A stretch of 64,000 nucleotides of DNA from Paenibacillus sp. BSR1-1 (lineage in GTDB: Bacteria > Bacillota > Bacilli > Bacillales > Cytobacillaceae): positions 62,001 through 126,000 of the forward strand of contig NZ_JAQMWQ010000006.1 of the NCBI RefSeq assembly GCF_030403775.1. Reading direction: 5' to 3'. The notes beneath the pieces were generated by a model, which saw only the letters and a program-made list of their open reading frames with translations, was not told where the DNA came from and did no database searches. This document shows positions 9,079 through 18,838 of the stretch, one piece after another. Numbering within the stretch: position 1 is the stretch's first letter; the number at the start of each line of letters is the position of its first letter. A program made the position numbers and the translations under genes.

Positions 9079-11094
9079 ATGCAGAAGTTGCTTGACATCC
9101 AGCATTTAAAGGTGGATTTTGCGTTTAAGGATCGTGCTCTTACCGCCATAAACGATGTATCGTTACATATTAAAGCCGGGGAGACAGTCTGCCTTGTAGG
9201 AGAGTCTGGAAGCGGGAAAAGTGTTACCTCTAAAGCAATCATGAGGCTAATCGATTATGAAAATGGAATGATTTCAGATGGAAGCATTGTACTGGATGGA
9301 GTTGACCTCACCCAACTCTCTCAAAAGAAGCTTCGTTCGATTAGAGGTAAGAAAGTGGCGATGATCTTTCAAGAGCCAATGGCTGCTTTTGACCCCGTTT
9401 TTACAATAGGAAGCCAGATTATCGAAACCATTCTTGAAAACAAGCAATCTACTAAATTGCATGCGAAACAACGTGCGCTTTATTTGCTGGAACGAGTGGG
9501 CATATCCGACGCTGAAATACGATTGAATCAATATCCGAACGAGTTATCTGGTGGCATGCTGCAACGGGCAATGATTGCGATGGCGCTTGCTTGCGGACCG
9601 GACCTTCTCATTGCGGATGAACCTACGACAGCCCTGGATGTTACCATTCAAGCACAAATATTGAAACTACTTCAAGAATTGAAAAAAGAATTTGGCATGT
9701 CTATTCTTTTAATTACACATGATATGGGCGTTGCAGCAGAAATGGCAGACCGGATTATTGTGATGTATGCCGGCCGAATCGTTGAGCAGGCAACGGCAGG
9801 ACAATTGTTTGAGCTGCCCCATCATCCTTATACACGTGGGTTGATGCAGTCGATTACGACGATAGATAGTGATCGAAGTAAAAAGCTCTATTCTATCAAT
9901 GGATCTATCCCGGGACTGGCTGATTTGCCATCGGGCTGCCAGTTTCATCCCCGCTGCCCCTTTGCAACGGATCGTTGTAGAGTAGAATCACCGCCCTTAT
10001 TTGAATTGAATAATCGGGAAACTGCTTGCTGGCATGCAGAGGAAATATTGAGGAATGATTGGAAACAACCAGTACAAGAAACGGTGGTGCTGTCTGAAAA
10101 TGAATCTCAAACCAGCTCAAAGCACTCTGCTGAACCTCTGTTTTCAATTCAGGAAGTGAGTAAATATTATCCGATTGGAAAAAGTCTTTTTTCTCGAAAC
10201 CAATCCATTATTAAAGCAGTGGACAAAGTCTCATTCACGATTGAAAAGGGAGAGACATTTGGTCTTGTTGGAGAATCAGGCAGTGGAAAGTCGACATTGG
10301 GCCGGGTTCTTTTACAGATGGAAAAGTTGACTAGTGGAAATGTTTTTTTTCAAGACCGGGATTTAACAAAATTAGGGGCAGGAGAATTGCGTCAAAAGCG
10401 TAAAGATATGCAAGTGATTTATCAAGATCCCTATGGGTCTGTAAATCCTCGTTGGAAGGTTGGCGATATAATTGGCGAGCCATTGCAAGTTCATGAAACA
10501 CTTAGTCTGAAAGAAGAGAAAAATAGAGTTCAAGAATTGTTAGAAAAAGTTGGCCTAAATAAAAACGGGTTAGATCGATATCCACATGAATTTTCTGGAG
10601 GGCAGCGTCAGCGTATAGCTATTGCAAGAGCAATTGCACTAAATCCACAGTTTATCCTAGCTGATGAAGCCGTGTCAGCGTTAGATGTTTCTGTTCAGGC
10701 ACAGATTATTAATTTATTGCAGGAATTACAGAAAGAGAGCAATTTAACTTATTTATTTATCGCTCATGGTTTAAATATTGTCCGTCATGTCTCAGATCGT
10801 ATTGGGGTAATGTACTTAGGTCAACTGGTGGAATTGGCCGATAGTGAAGAACTGTTCTTGCATCCTGCCCACCATTATACCAAAGGACTAATTGATTCAA
10901 TTCCAGTCGCAGATCCTTTGTACAACAGGGAACGGATATCTATACAGGGAGAAATACCATCTCCATTGAATCCGCCGAGCGGCTGCCGTTTTCATACCCG
11001 TTGTCCAGCTGCGACGGCCCGTTGTCGTGAAGAACAACCTCTATTTAGGGAAATTAATAAAGGGCATTGGGCTGCTTGCCATAATCCCATTTAA
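9079..11094 (+). CDS. Fused DppD-DppF ABC transporter ATPase
   Basis: A 671-aa protein with two complete nucleotide-binding domains in tandem. The first has Walker A GESGSGKS at residues 41-48 and signature LSGGM; the second has GESGSGKS at 398-405 and signature FSGGQ. Each domain ends with the Cys-rich oligopeptide C-terminal motif ([14 protein letters not shown] and [14 protein letters not shown]), which in some relatives binds an iron-sulfur cluster. Usual systems carry two separate genes; fused forms are known in the family. It begins 15 nt after the DppC gene and powers the importer. Confidence 0.9.
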   Translation: MQKLLDIQHLKVDFAFKDRALTAINDVSLHIKAGETVCLVGESGSGKSVTSKAIMRLIDYENGMISDGSIVLDGVDLTQLSQKKLRSIRGKKVAMIFQEPMAAFDPVFTIGSQIIETILENKQSTKLHAKQRALYLLERVGISDAEIRLNQYPNELSGGMLQRAMIAMALACGPDLLIADEPTTALDVTIQAQILKLLQELKKEFGMSILLITHDMGVAAEMADRIIVMYAGRIVEQATAGQLFELPHHPYTRGLMQSITTIDSDRSKKLYSINGSIPGLADLPSGCQFHPRCPFATDRCRVESPPLFELNNRETACWHAEEILRNDWKQPVQETVVLSENESQTSSKHSAEPLFSIQEVSKYYPIGKSLFSRNQSIIKAVDKVSFTIEKGETFGLVGESGSGKSTLGRVLLQMEKLTSGNVFFQDRDLTKLGAGELRQKRKDMQVIYQDPYGSVNPRWKVGDIIGEPLQVHETLSLKEEKNRVQELLEKVGLNKNGLDRYPHEFSGGQRQRIAIARAIALNPQFILADEAVSALDVSVQAQIINLLQELQKESNLTYLFIAHGLNIVRHVSDRIGVMYLGQLVELADSEELFLHPAHHYTKGLIDSIPVADPLYNRERISIQGEIPSPLNPPSGCRFHTRCPAATARCREEQPLFREINKGHWAACHNPI

Positions 11095-11131
11095 AAAAGT
11101 TTAGATGAAGGAAATAAACAATTTATACAAA

Positions 11132-11220
11132 GGTCAAAGTGTCTTTCATAACCAGGATGAAGGACAAAAACAGCCGATGCAGTGGTCGAAATGTCTTTCA
11201 TATTCGGGATGAAGCACGAA
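11132..11220 (+). repeat. Two 37-nt near-identical repeats upstream of a monooxygenase gene
   Basis: Copies at 11132-11168 and 11184-11220 differ at seven of 37 positions and are spaced with a 52-nt period. Each holds an inner inverted pair, TTTCAT-N7-ATGAAG in copy 1 and the same arms in copy 2. They fill most of the gap between the transporter ATPase and the gene at 11245, so they may be operator sites or paired RNA hairpins. Confidence 0.55.
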
Positions 11221-11244
11221 GGATAAAATGGGGGGGGAATACTA

Positions 11245-12303
11245 ATGAAATTTGTTTTGTTTGACCTTATGAGTAATCATCCAAATGGTGTAACAGGAGA
11301 AAATTTAACGACACAGGAAAGAATTCAACAAGTGATTGATCAGGCCGTTTTGGCCGAATCGCTTGGTTTTGATGGCTATGGGGTAGGTGAGCGTCATGGG
11401 GCACCGTTTTTATCTTCTTCTCCAGCTGTAATGTTAACAGCAATTGCTGCCAAAACCACCAAAATCCGATTGCTGCCTACTGTATCGGTTTTGAGTGTTC
11501 TTGATCCGGTGCGAGTCGCAGAGGATTATGCGACACTTGATCATCTTTCTGGCGGAAGATTAGAAATGATGATTGGTAAAGGCAACGATCCGCGTCATTA
11601 CCCGTTATTCGGAATAACAGAAGAGGAGCAATGGGCTTCCCTTGCTGAACGTTATGATCTTCTTAAACGCTTATGGACGGAAGAAAATGTCTCATGGGAA
11701 GGAAACTACCGTTCGCCAATATATAATGTAACGACAGAACCAAGACCATATCAAAATCAGATACCTATTTGGCATGGGAGTGCATCAAGTCCACTCTCAA
11801 CTGAACTGGCAGCAAAGAATGGAGAGCCAATTTTTTCATCTAATGCTTTTCATCCAATGGCTAAATATAAAGAGTTAATTGACCATTACCGCGAACGTTT
11901 AGAATATTATGGGTTTGATCCAAAAAAAGCGGTTGTCGGTGCAGGGGCAGGCAGTTTGTACTTGGCCGATACAAACGAAGAAGCCATTAATCGTTTCCGG
12001 CCGTACTATGATATTCAAATGAATACAGAAGCCGCAATACATAACCAATCTCCATTTAAGGATCTTGAAGATCACATTGAAAATGGCTCAGCCTTAATTG
12101 GAAGCGCAGAATTTGTTATAGAGAAGATACTAAAATATCATCAAGCATTCGGTCATCAAGTACAAAGTATAAGTGTGGGCGGCTTAAGTAAGGAAGAACA
12201 ATATGAGCAGCTCGAAAGGTTTGCTACGGATGTTATACCGGTTCTTAGACGAGAGGTTCCAAGTACAGTTTGGGAAACGGAACCTGCTGCTGTGGAATCT
12301 TAA
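11245..12303 (+). CDS. Luciferase-like flavin-dependent monooxygenase, second type
   Basis: A 352-aa LLM-class TIM-barrel flavoenzyme. Family features are FDGYGVGERHGAPFLSSSPA, KIRLLPTVSVLSVLDPVRVAE and LSGGRLEMMIGKG, and later PIWHGSASSPLSTELAAKNG. It is a different subfamily from the enzyme encoded at 3008. It should need FMNH2 from a reductase and attack a small organic substrate. A run of G residues (GGGGGGGAAT) just before the ATG supplies the ribosome binding site. It is followed after 35 nt by an NtaA-type monooxygenase. Substrate unknown. Confidence 0.83.
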   Translation: MKFVLFDLMSNHPNGVTGENLTTQERIQQVIDQAVLAESLGFDGYGVGERHGAPFLSSSPAVMLTAIAAKTTKIRLLPTVSVLSVLDPVRVAEDYATLDHLSGGRLEMMIGKGNDPRHYPLFGITEEEQWASLAERYDLLKRLWTEENVSWEGNYRSPIYNVTTEPRPYQNQIPIWHGSASSPLSTELAAKNGEPIFSSNAFHPMAKYKELIDHYRERLEYYGFDPKKAVVGAGAGSLYLADTNEEAINRFRPYYDIQMNTEAAIHNQSPFKDLEDHIENGSALIGSAEFVIEKILKYHQAFGHQVQSISVGGLSKEEQYEQLERFATDVIPVLRREVPSTVWETEPAAVES

Positions 12304-12338
12304 TAAATAAATGTGAATTCTGACAGAAAGGGGTATAC

Positions 12339-13664
12339 ATGAGTAAACTAAGGAGAAAAATGCATCTAAATCTATTTTTATATAATATGGGACATCATGA
12401 GGCCTCGTGGCGTCACCCGGAATCTCTACCTAATCAATTGATGAATTTCTCTTATTATAAACAATTGGCTCAAAAAGCTGAAATGGCAAAAATGGATTCT
12501 ATCTTTCTCGCAGATCGTATTTCAACTTCACCAAAGGCTGTCGATAACGGGCCGCTTATCTCCTATGAACCAACTGCATTATTATCTGCATTGGCAGCCG
12601 TAACGGATCGTATTGGATTAATTGCAACTGTCTCAACAAGTTTTAATGAGCCTTACAATGTTGCGCGAAGATTTTCTTCCCTTGATTTTCTGAGCAATGG
12701 GCGTGCTGGCTGGAATATCATAACATCTGGAACTGATAGTGAAGCACAAAATTTTAATCTGGAAGATATCCCTGATCATGCTAAACGTTATAAAAAAGCA
12801 AAAGAATTCTTAGAGGTAACGAGGAAGCTTTGGGATAGCTGGGAAGATGATGCTATTTTAGCGGATAAAGTGAATGGAACTTTTGCAGACAAACATAAAG
12901 TACATGAAATTCATCATAAGGGAGAATTTTTTAAAGTTCGTGGACCATTAAACATTCCAAGTTCCCCACAGAAAAGACCGGTACTTGTTCAAGCAGGAAC
13001 ATCAGAGGATGGAAAGGAATTTTCCTCTCAATATGCTGATGCCATATTTACCGCACAGCAAACCTTTGAAGATGCAAGAGTTTTTTATCAAGATGTAAAA
13101 GCAAGGATAGCCAGGAACGGCAGGGACCCGAATCAAGTAAAAATATTGCCGGGGATAAGTTTTATTATAGGGAATACAGATGAGGAAGCCAAAGAAAGAG
13201 AAGAAGAGTTAGCCAAATTCATGAATTTCAGCCATAGTTTAATACAGCTTTCGAATAGAATTGGGGTGGATTTAACATCAGTTTCCTTAGATGAACCCCT
13301 GCCCAATCTACCTGTCATAGAGGAGATACAAGGACATCAAAGTCGTAGTCAATTAATTATTCAATTGGCCCAACGTGAAAATCTTACAGTCAGACAATTG
13401 CTTATTCGTTTAGGAGGAGGAAGGGGCCATTTTACCATCAGTGGGACCCCAAAGAGAATTGCGGATGAACTTGAATTTTGGTTTCATAACAAAGCAGCTG
13501 ATGGTTTTAATATCATGCCACAAGTAATGAACCGTGATTTCGAACCATTTGTCAATTTAGTCATTCCAGAATTGCAGCGAAGACAGCTCTTTAGGACGGA
13601 ATATACAGGATATACTTTGAGAGATCATTACGGTCTGCCGTTTCCAAAAAATCAATCTGAATAA
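12339..13664 (+). CDS. NtaA/SnaA/DszA-family flavin monooxygenase, divergent copy
   Basis: A 441-aa class-C flavin monooxygenase. It keeps the family frame ([78 protein letters not shown]) but differs widely from the two paralogues at 4178 and 14647. The 20-50 stretch matches the nitrilotriacetate and sulfone monooxygenase type rather than the CmoJ type by eye. It probably acts on another sulfur compound or a downstream intermediate. An AAAGGGG site precedes the ATG, 35 nt after the previous gene. Confidence 0.85.
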   Translation: MSKLRRKMHLNLFLYNMGHHEASWRHPESLPNQLMNFSYYKQLAQKAEMAKMDSIFLADRISTSPKAVDNGPLISYEPTALLSALAAVTDRIGLIATVSTSFNEPYNVARRFSSLDFLSNGRAGWNIITSGTDSEAQNFNLEDIPDHAKRYKKAKEFLEVTRKLWDSWEDDAILADKVNGTFADKHKVHEIHHKGEFFKVRGPLNIPSSPQKRPVLVQAGTSEDGKEFSSQYADAIFTAQQTFEDARVFYQDVKARIARNGRDPNQVKILPGISFIIGNTDEEAKEREEELAKFMNFSHSLIQLSNRIGVDLTSVSLDEPLPNLPVIEEIQGHQSRSQLIIQLAQRENLTVRQLLIRLGGGRGHFTISGTPKRIADELEFWFHNKAADGFNIMPQVMNRDFEPFVNLVIPELQRRQLFRTEYTGYTLRDHYGLPFPKNQSE

Positions 13665-13744
13665 AAATTGGCTTTTTTTATTATTATAATTCCTACTTAT
13701 TTAATGTGTTTAGTTGAGTTTTGTAGAAAAGGAGGGCGAAAAAG

Positions 13745-14503
13745 ATGGAAGAACAGTTTCCAATTATTAGGGGGGCAGAAGAATTTTATTATAAGGGAAA
13801 CAATGTTGGGATTCTGATTTCACATGGATTTGTTGGTACTCCACAAAGTGTGCAATACGTTGGCGAGAAACTTGCACAATTGGGGTATTCGGTTTTTGCA
13901 CAAAGATTAAAAGGGCATGGAACCCATTATTATGATTTAGAGAATTGCACACACGAAGAGTGGTTTAAATCTTTGGAAAAGGGCTATCAAACATTAGCCC
14001 AGCATTGCAACAGCATCTTTGTATTAGGACAGTCAATGGGTGGGACACTGGCGCTTTGGCTTGCTCATAAATATCGGGATGTAAAGGGAATTATTTTGGT
14101 TAATCCAGCTTTAACGCTTCCGTCTTATGACCATTTAAGGGGAAAAGCCAGTCCAAGATTTATTGATGAAGGAAATCCTGATATTAAGGCAAAGGATGCT
14201 CATGAAATTACTTACGAAAAAGTACCCATTAAATCTATTCATCAACTGCAAACTTTAATGGACAAAACACCAGCAATAATACCTGATATTCATTGTCCAG
14301 TATTAGGTGTTAAATCTGCTGTCGATCATGTCGTACCACCGGAAAATACAGATTATATAATGAATCATATAGGGTCTGCAGGAAAGGAAATGATTGTTCT
14401 GGAAAATTCCTATCATGTGGCATCCTTGGACCATGACAAGGATCTAATTATAGAGGAGTGCCAACGTTTTGTTCAACAGCATAGTAGCCATGATGTAAGT
14501 TAG
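13745..14503 (+). CDS. Est30-type carboxylesterase (alpha/beta hydrolase)
   Basis: A 252-aa cytoplasmic alpha/beta hydrolase close in length to Geobacillus Est30. The oxyanion region is SHGFVGTPQS, the nucleophile elbow GQSMGG places Ser97, and Asp194 (SAVDHVVPP) and His224 (NSYHVASLDH) complete the triad. It hydrolyses short acyl esters in vitro in known members. An AAAGGAGGG site precedes the start. It ends just before promoter copy C and is the last gene of the copy-B block, so it may remove an ester or thioester from an imported sulfur compound, which is inference. Confidence 0.85.
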   Translation: MEEQFPIIRGAEEFYYKGNNVGILISHGFVGTPQSVQYVGEKLAQLGYSVFAQRLKGHGTHYYDLENCTHEEWFKSLEKGYQTLAQHCNSIFVLGQSMGGTLALWLAHKYRDVKGIILVNPALTLPSYDHLRGKASPRFIDEGNPDIKAKDAHEITYEKVPIKSIHQLQTLMDKTPAIIPDIHCPVLGVKSAVDHVVPPENTDYIMNHIGSAGKEMIVLENSYHVASLDHDKDLIIEECQRFVQQHSSHDVS

Positions 14504-14504
14504 A

Positions 14505-14627
14505 TTGATAGAATTTCCGAATGAAAACAATAAATTTTTCTATCAGATAAAGTATAGAATTTCCAATTTTTAAATGGTAGGATTAAGCACAAGAACAATA
14601 AAAGCATTCCTATCAAATAACTCGGAG
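14505..14627 (+). promoter_or_regulatory. Repeated promoter/operator, copy C
   Basis: TTGATAGAATTT (14505-14516) is identical to the start of copy B and lies the same 35 nt before CTATCA (14540-14545). TAGGAT (14578-14583) is the -10; the -35 position (TAGAAT, 14555-14560) is poor, as expected for an activator-dependent promoter. A TTCC-N13-GGAG dyad (14607-14627) follows as in copy B. It drives the gene at 14647. Confidence 0.6.
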
Positions 14628-14646
14628 TTAATAAGGAGGATCTTAC

Positions 14647-15981
14647 ATGCCTAATCCAAAACAAATAAAATTTGGTGCAATTATTCATGGTGTCGGCGGA
14701 AATATTGCTGGATGGAGGCATCCCAATATTCAACCAGATGCAAGTGTCAGTTTGGAGTTTTATACCAATCAGGCAGAGAAAGCAGAACAAGGTAAATTTG
14801 ACTTAGTCTTCATTGCAGATGGTTTGCATATTAACGAGAAGTCGATTCCACACTTTTTAAATCGTTTTGAACCACTCACCATTTTGTCTGCCCTTGCTGC
14901 GGTCACTTCGAGAATTGGTCTCGTGGGTACACTATCAACCTCGTATAGTGAGCCGTTCAATGTCGCGAGACAATTTTCGTCGCTTGATCATATCAGCCAA
15001 GGCCGGGCTGGATGGAACGTGGTTACATCCCCACTTGAAAAAACGGCTCTCAACTTTAGTAAAACGATCGAAGAACATCCTGATCATGCCAAAAGATACC
15101 GGATTGCAGCAGAATATTTGCAGGTAGCCAAAGGACTTTGGGATTCTTGGGAGGATGACGCTTTTGTCCGGGATAAAGAAACGGGAGTATTCTTTGATCC
15201 AGATAAATTACATCATCTGAACCACAGAGGGGAATTTTTCTCCGTGCAAGGTCCGCTTAATATCGGCAGATCAAAGCAAGGGAGACCGGTCATATTTCAA
15301 GCTGGTTCCTCCGATGCAGGTAGAGACCTTGCTGCCAAAGAAGCAGATGCCATCTTTACAGGCCATCCAACATTAGCAGCGGCACAAGATTTTTATCGGG
15401 ATGTGAAAAATAGAGCAAAAGCATACGGACGTAATCCCGATGAACTCGTCATTCTGCCTGGAATCGCACCAATTATTGCTGCAACTGAGGAAGAGGCAGA
15501 AAAAAAATATCAAGAAATTGCTAATTTGGTTTCTATTGATAAAGCGCTGGATTATTTGGGCAGATATTTTGAGCATCACGATTTTTCACAATATCCTCTT
15601 GATGAACCGTTCCCTGATCTGGGAGACTTAGGTCAAAATAGCTTCCAAAGTCATACTAATCGAATAAAAAAACAAGCTAAGGAACATAATTTAACGCTCC
15701 GCCAAGTCGCTTTAAGAGAAACAACACCAAAACCTGCATTTTTTGGAACTCCGGAAAAAGTGGCGGACCTTATTCAGGAATGGTTCGAAAAAGAAGGTGC
15801 TGATGGATTTATTATTGGTTCAGCGGTTCCAAATGGATTGAATGATTTTGTGGACTTGGTCGTACCAATTCTTCAAAATCGAGGGATATTTAGAACGGAA
15901 TATGAGGGTGAAACATTACGCGCAAACCTTGGAATTCCTTTTCCAGAAAACCAATATGCCAAAAAGGTGACAACACATTGA
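14647..15981 (+). CDS. NtaA/SnaA/DszA-family flavin monooxygenase (YtnJ/CmoJ-like), copy 2
   Basis: A 444-aa enzyme colinear with the protein encoded at 4178 from end to end, sharing long identical stretches such as [11 protein letters not shown] and [20 protein letters not shown]. The differences are spread evenly, which points to an old duplication with both copies kept functional. It has its own promoter (copy C) and an AAGGAGG site, and is followed by a strong terminator, so it forms a single-gene unit. Its likely job is FMNH2-dependent C-S bond cleavage of an S-substituted cysteine derivative, possibly with a different S-substituent from copy 1. Confidence 0.87.
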   Translation: MPNPKQIKFGAIIHGVGGNIAGWRHPNIQPDASVSLEFYTNQAEKAEQGKFDLVFIADGLHINEKSIPHFLNRFEPLTILSALAAVTSRIGLVGTLSTSYSEPFNVARQFSSLDHISQGRAGWNVVTSPLEKTALNFSKTIEEHPDHAKRYRIAAEYLQVAKGLWDSWEDDAFVRDKETGVFFDPDKLHHLNHRGEFFSVQGPLNIGRSKQGRPVIFQAGSSDAGRDLAAKEADAIFTGHPTLAAAQDFYRDVKNRAKAYGRNPDELVILPGIAPIIAATEEEAEKKYQEIANLVSIDKALDYLGRYFEHHDFSQYPLDEPFPDLGDLGQNSFQSHTNRIKKQAKEHNLTLRQVALRETTPKPAFFGTPEKVADLIQEWFEKEGADGFIIGSAVPNGLNDFVDLVVPILQNRGIFRTEYEGETLRANLGIPFPENQYAKKVTTH

Positions 15982-16037
15982 TAACACAAACTAATAATCG
16001 TAAATCCGATCAGCAACACTGCCGGCTAGTCAACTAG

Positions 16038-16085
16038 AGGCTCTCTATTAAAAGATGATCAATCTTTAATAGGGAGCCTATTTTA
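16038..16085 (+). terminator. Terminator after the copy-2 monooxygenase
   Basis: A long inverted repeat (AGGCTCTCTATTAAA paired with TTTAATAGGGAGCCT) closes on a short loop and is followed by TATTTTATT. It ends the block driven by promoter copy C. Confidence 0.8.
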
Positions 16086-16107
16086 TTAATGGCTGTGTTA
16101 ATGGCCA

Positions 16108-16149
16108 TTGTTGATTTAATAACACTGTTGATTGGAGCGCAAATCAACA
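16108..16149 (+). promoter_or_regulatory. Possible operator upstream of the glutaredoxin-Tcy operon
   Basis: TGTTGATT occurs at 16109 and 16126, and its inverse AATCAACA at 16142. The last two form a 7-bp inverted repeat GTTGATT-N8-AATCAAC. It lies about 60 nt before the glutaredoxin gene. A regulator-binding role is inference. Confidence 0.3.
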
Positions 16150-16207
16150 ACCAAGTTTAACAGAGCTATATTAATCAAAAATGAAAAATTATTGGGAGGA
16201 ATAAAAA

Positions 16208-16483
16208 ATGGGAAAAGAATTATCTGTTGTGGTTTGGGCAAAAGAAGGGTGCCATTATTGTGGAGAGGTAAAACAATATTTAGAAGACAAGGGAATTAAA
16301 TACGAAACAATAGATGTTACCCACCATGATGATCGCAGAGATGTTTTGGAAGTCAAGTATGGTGTCCGTCATGTGCCAGTGGTTGAAATTGGCAAAGATG
16401 AGGTATATGAGGGAATTACACAAGTAGGAATCGAACATATCGAGAAAGTGCTAGAAAGATTTAATCATAAAATATTGAAATAA
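16208..16483 (+). CDS. Glutaredoxin-like protein (YtnI/CmoI-like)
   Basis: A 91-aa glutaredoxin fold protein with the dithiol motif CHYC at residues 15-18 and the cis-proline signature RHVPVVEIG. Small glutaredoxins reduce disulfides or act as thiol carriers. B. subtilis carries a YtnI homologue inside the ytmI S-alkylcysteine operon, next to the Tcy transporter and the monooxygenase, so this gene opens the equivalent module here. A TTGGGAGGAATAAAA site precedes the ATG. Confidence 0.85.
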   Translation: MGKELSVVVWAKEGCHYCGEVKQYLEDKGIKYETIDVTHHDDRRDVLEVKYGVRHVPVVEIGKDEVYEGITQVGIEHIEKVLERFNHKILK

Positions 16484-16538
16484 TTCCGACTAAATCAATA
16501 GAATTTTAAGTAAATGAAAAGGATAGGTGCAAATACTT

Positions 16539-17369
16539 ATGAAGAAAAAACTTACGATATTTGTAACAGTGCTGCTAACGTTAGCACTTGGCGCATGCTC
16601 TTCGCAAGAAACGAATAAAACAACCAAGGCAAGCACAGAAACCGCTAAAGGAGACACAAAAGTACAAAAAATCATAGTTGGCACAGGGACACAGTTTCCG
16701 AATGTCTGCTTTATTGATAAGAATGGAAAATTAACCGGTTATGATGTGGAATTAGTTCGAAAGATTGATGAAAAGCTGCCAGAATACCAGTTTGAATTCA
16801 AAACGATGGAGTTTTCTAATCTTTTAATTAGCTTAGAAACAAATAAAATTGATTTTATCGCACACCAAATGGAAGTGAATGAAGAGCGCAAAAAGAAGTT
16901 TCTTTTCAATAACGAACCTTATAATATTTTTCCACTACATGTAACGGTCAATAAAAATAATAATGATATTCACTCGATAAAAGATTTAAAAGGGAAAAAA
17001 GCGATCGTCAGTGCAACAAGTAACTCCGCTGTTTTCTTAGAGAAGTATAACAAGGAAAATAACGCTGGAATTGAGATTGTCTATGCAGGTAATGGGCCAG
17101 ATTCAACGATTAACCAACTTAAAACTGGCCGGGCAGATGCCACCATTACTACACCATTCTCTGTAGATTTCCTTAATAAGTCTGTTGATGCCCAGCAAAA
17201 AGTGGTCGGTGAACCGCTCTTGAATTCAAAAGTTTATTTCCTGCTAAGAAAGGATGAAACACCACTGCAAAAGAGAATCGATGAAGCACTCGTTGAGCTT
17301 AAAAAAGAAGGAGTAGTCAGTGAATTGAGTAAAAAATGGCTGGGAGCTGACTATACAGTCAACTTTTAA
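16539..17369 (+). CDS. Amino-acid/cystine-type ABC transporter substrate-binding lipoprotein (TcyJ/K-like)
   Basis: A family-3 extracellular solute-binding protein of 276 aa. I prefer ATG 16539, nine bases after AGGTG, to the upstream GTG 16527. The signal peptide ends in LALGAC with lipidated Cys20. The domain then reads IIVGTGTQFPNVCFIDKNG, LTGYDVELVRKI and LKGKKAIVSATSNSA. Relatives bind cystine, S-methylcysteine, djenkolate and similar compounds. B. subtilis has two such binding proteins (TcyJ and TcyK); only one is present here. Confidence 0.85.
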   Translation: MKKKLTIFVTVLLTLALGACSSQETNKTTKASTETAKGDTKVQKIIVGTGTQFPNVCFIDKNGKLTGYDVELVRKIDEKLPEYQFEFKTMEFSNLLISLETNKIDFIAHQMEVNEERKKKFLFNNEPYNIFPLHVTVNKNNNDIHSIKDLKGKKAIVSATSNSAVFLEKYNKENNAGIEIVYAGNGPDSTINQLKTGRADATITTPFSVDFLNKSVDAQQKVVGEPLLNSKVYFLLRKDETPLQKRIDEALVELKKEGVVSELSKKWLGADYTVNF

Positions 17370-17404
17370 CAAGTTGGAAGTTAGTGTTTGGAGGTGGTTA
17401 ATCA

Positions 17405-18112
17405 ATGGGGAAAGCATTTGATCCGTCATTAATTATCGAATTTATACCGACATTATTTCATTATCTAGGGGTAACTCTTCAGATTTTAGCAGCATCTATC
17501 TTTCTAGGACTTATCCTCGGTGTAGCAGCTGCTATACCGAGGATGTTTAAAATACCTATCTTAAATCAATTGGTCATTTTATATGTTTCTTTTATACGCG
17601 GGACACCGATTCTTATCCAATTATTCCTTGTATTTTATGGGTTACCTGCCGTCCTTCAGATAATCAAAATTGATGTTTCAAAACTTGAGGCAATTTATTT
17701 CGTAATCATTACTTATGCAATTAGTAATGGAGCTGGATTTTCAGAAATTTTCCGAGGAGCCATACGTGCTGTTGATAAAGGACAAACGGAAGCGGCCTAT
17801 TCAGTGGGAATGACCAGCACGCAGAACTTCTTTCGAATCGTTATGCCACAGGCACTTCGGATTGCCTTTCCTAATGTGGCTAACTCTGTTATCGGTTCAT
17901 TAAAGGATACTTCACTCGCGTTCACGATTGGTGTAATGGATATGATGGGAAGAGGAGATACGTTGATTTCAGCAACTGCCCATGCGCTGGAAGTGTATAT
18001 ATCTCTTTCTATTATCTATTATTCTGTTGTTCTATTGTTTGAAAAGACACTTGGAAAATTGGAAAAATACTTCAATCGTTATCAGAAAGCTGATCTATCA
18101 GCAGCTGCATAA
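17405..18112 (+). CDS. tcyL: Tcy-type amino-acid ABC permease 1
   Basis: A 235-aa His/Glu/Gln/Arg-type permease with five transmembrane helices. Diagnostic motifs are YVSFIRGTPILIQLFLVFYG and the EAA loop [20 protein letters not shown]. It pairs with the permease encoded at 18128. The gene symbol follows the B. subtilis order tcyJKLMN and rests on context. Confidence 0.82.
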   Translation: MGKAFDPSLIIEFIPTLFHYLGVTLQILAASIFLGLILGVAAAIPRMFKIPILNQLVILYVSFIRGTPILIQLFLVFYGLPAVLQIIKIDVSKLEAIYFVIITYAISNGAGFSEIFRGAIRAVDKGQTEAAYSVGMTSTQNFFRIVMPQALRIAFPNVANSVIGSLKDTSLAFTIGVMDMMGRGDTLISATAHALEVYISLSIIYYSVVLLFEKTLGKLEKYFNRYQKADLSAAA

Positions 18113-18127
18113 AAAGGAGGAATATAC

Positions 18128-18838
18128 ATGACGATCGATATTCCTTTTATCTGGACCGCTTTTAAAGAAATCATTAAGTCTCTTCCCATTACGCTTATAT
18201 TAACCCTTGTTCCCTTGGCGATCGGTTTTTTAATCGGATTGACGGTGGCACTAGTCAGGATATATAAAACAAGGTTTCTATACCAGGCAGCGAATGGATA
18301 TGTTTCTTTTTTCAGAGGTACGCCAATCATCATGCACATTATGGTCATTTATTATGGAATCCCTTTATTAATTGATCAAGTGTCATCCAAATTTGATTTA
18401 AACATTCAAACAAACAAAATACCGATTATTTTGTTTGTATTGATTGCCTTGTCGTTAGCCGCAGGTGCCTATTTATCAGAAATTATTCGCTCTGGAATCA
18501 TCAGTGTTTCTACTGGTCAATTGGAAGCTGCTTACTCGGTAGGGATGACAAAGTATCAAGCGATGTTCCGAATTGTTCTTCCACAGGCTTTGGCGCTGTC
18601 TATTCCCAATTTTACTAATCTATTTGTCGGTTTTTTACACACATCCTCTATTGCATTTCTCGTTTCAGAGAAAGAATTGACGGGTGCCGCCAATATCGTC
18701 GCTTCTACAAATCTGAAATTTTTAGAGGCCTTTATCGCGGCAGGAATCGTCTATTGGGGACTTACGATTATGGTAGAGGGAATTTCTTTTTTACTTGAAA
18801 AAAAGGTGACATCGTATAGTCGAGGAGGCGTGTCATGA
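18128..18838 (+). CDS. tcyM: Tcy-type amino-acid ABC permease 2
   Basis: A 236-aa permease of the same family as its neighbour, with [20 protein letters not shown] and the EAA loop [20 protein letters not shown]. It starts 15 nt after the previous stop behind an AAAGGAGG site, and its stop codon overlaps the ATPase start (ATGA), a sign of translational coupling. Confidence 0.82.
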   Translation: MTIDIPFIWTAFKEIIKSLPITLILTLVPLAIGFLIGLTVALVRIYKTRFLYQAANGYVSFFRGTPIIMHIMVIYYGIPLLIDQVSSKFDLNIQTNKIPIILFVLIALSLAAGAYLSEIIRSGIISVSTGQLEAAYSVGMTKYQAMFRIVLPQALALSIPNFTNLFVGFLHTSSIAFLVSEKELTGAANIVASTNLKFLEAFIAAGIVYWGLTIMVEGISFLLEKKVTSYSRGGVS

